Notes under the pieces: generated by a model | The model's database searches: none | What the model saw: the letters and a program-made list of their open reading frames with translations, nothing else | Told to the model about the DNA's origin: nothing | Source: Candidatus Margulisiibacteriota bacterium | Lineage (GTDB): Bacteria > Margulisbacteria > Termititenacia > Termititenacales > Termititenacaceae | Assembly (NCBI GenBank): GCA_031279305.1 | Contig: JAITIS010000130.1 | Location: 1-6,969 of the forward strand | Length of the DNA: 6,969 bases | Reading direction: 5' to 3' | Shown: positions 6,924-6,969 of the stretch, in pieces | Position numbering within the stretch: position 1 is the first letter of the stretch | Layout of the letters: each line of letters begins with the position of its first letter | Translations under genes and position numbers: made by a program

Positions 6924-6969
6924 TTAAGCCCGGCCTAGTTTTCGCGCCCGTTCTTTTTCCAGCGCTTCC
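6924..6969 (-). CDS. Possible 3' end of a convergent minus-strand gene of unknown function
   Basis: On the minus strand the window edge reads EALEKERARKLGRA and then TAA (complement of 6924-6926). The run of charged helical residues looks like a real protein tail, and the stop would lie only 5 bases from the stop of the plus-strand pseudogene. Only 14 codons are visible and the plus strand is open here as well, so neither function nor reality can be established. Confidence 0.3.
   Translation of the reverse strand, partial: EALEKERARKLGRA

Noticed and set aside
6920..6931. Palindrome GGCTTTAAGCC as a terminator
   Set aside because: The loop is only one base and no T tract follows, so it is unlikely to form an intrinsic terminator.
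1..6969. CRISPR array, tRNA, riboswitch, insertion sequence or long direct repeats
   Set aside because: Reading both strands showed no spaced repeats, cloverleaf, transposase or terminal inverted repeats, and no non-coding gap longer than 33 bases except at the window end, where about 50 bases remain.

Overview
This is a bacterial chromosomal window with standard genetic code and densely packed genes. It uses the AddAB type of double-strand-break repair rather than RecBCD. Hand counts give about 50-58% GC in most coding lines, except one AT-rich block late in the window. AddAB occurs in Firmicutes, many Proteobacteria and several uncultured phyla, and I see no marker that fixes the phylum. 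There are no rRNA, tRNA, CRISPR or insertion-sequence signals.

Bases 1-3991 hold a two-gene operon in the order addB-addA. The first gene is only the C-terminal part of AddB, because the window cuts off its 5' side. That part carries the PD-(D/E)XK nuclease domain and the four cysteines of an iron-sulfur staple. Its stop overlaps the addA start (ATGA), and a good ribosome binding site lies inside the addB end. addA is complete (1051 residues) and carries all the UvrD/RecB-type helicase motifs plus a C-terminal nuclease. Together the two proteins would resect broken DNA ends to load RecA and degrade foreign linear DNA.

Bases 4025-6918 hold one broken gene. It reads as four open reading frames, but they are successive pieces of a single roughly 964-residue restriction-modification polypeptide. 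The family is the helicase-less 'type ISP-like'/type IIG group: an N-terminal PD-(D/E)XK nuclease, a helical linker, an N6-adenine methylase with NPPY, and a C-terminal specificity region. Three single-base shifts, each in a homopolymer (T5 at 4897, A8 at 5606, A6 at 5837), split it. About 48 residues of the conserved C-terminus seem to be missing as an in-frame deletion at about 6858. The methylase SAM motif has Cys where Gly is usual. A block at about 5455-6500, covering the back of the methylase and the specificity region, falls to 15-35% GC in the lines I counted, which suggests a recombined segment.

The last 45 bases may hold the 3' end of a convergent minus-strand gene. The notable content is a decaying, mosaic restriction-modification gene directly downstream of the host's AddAB nuclease. 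I see no evidence of an undescribed multi-gene system.
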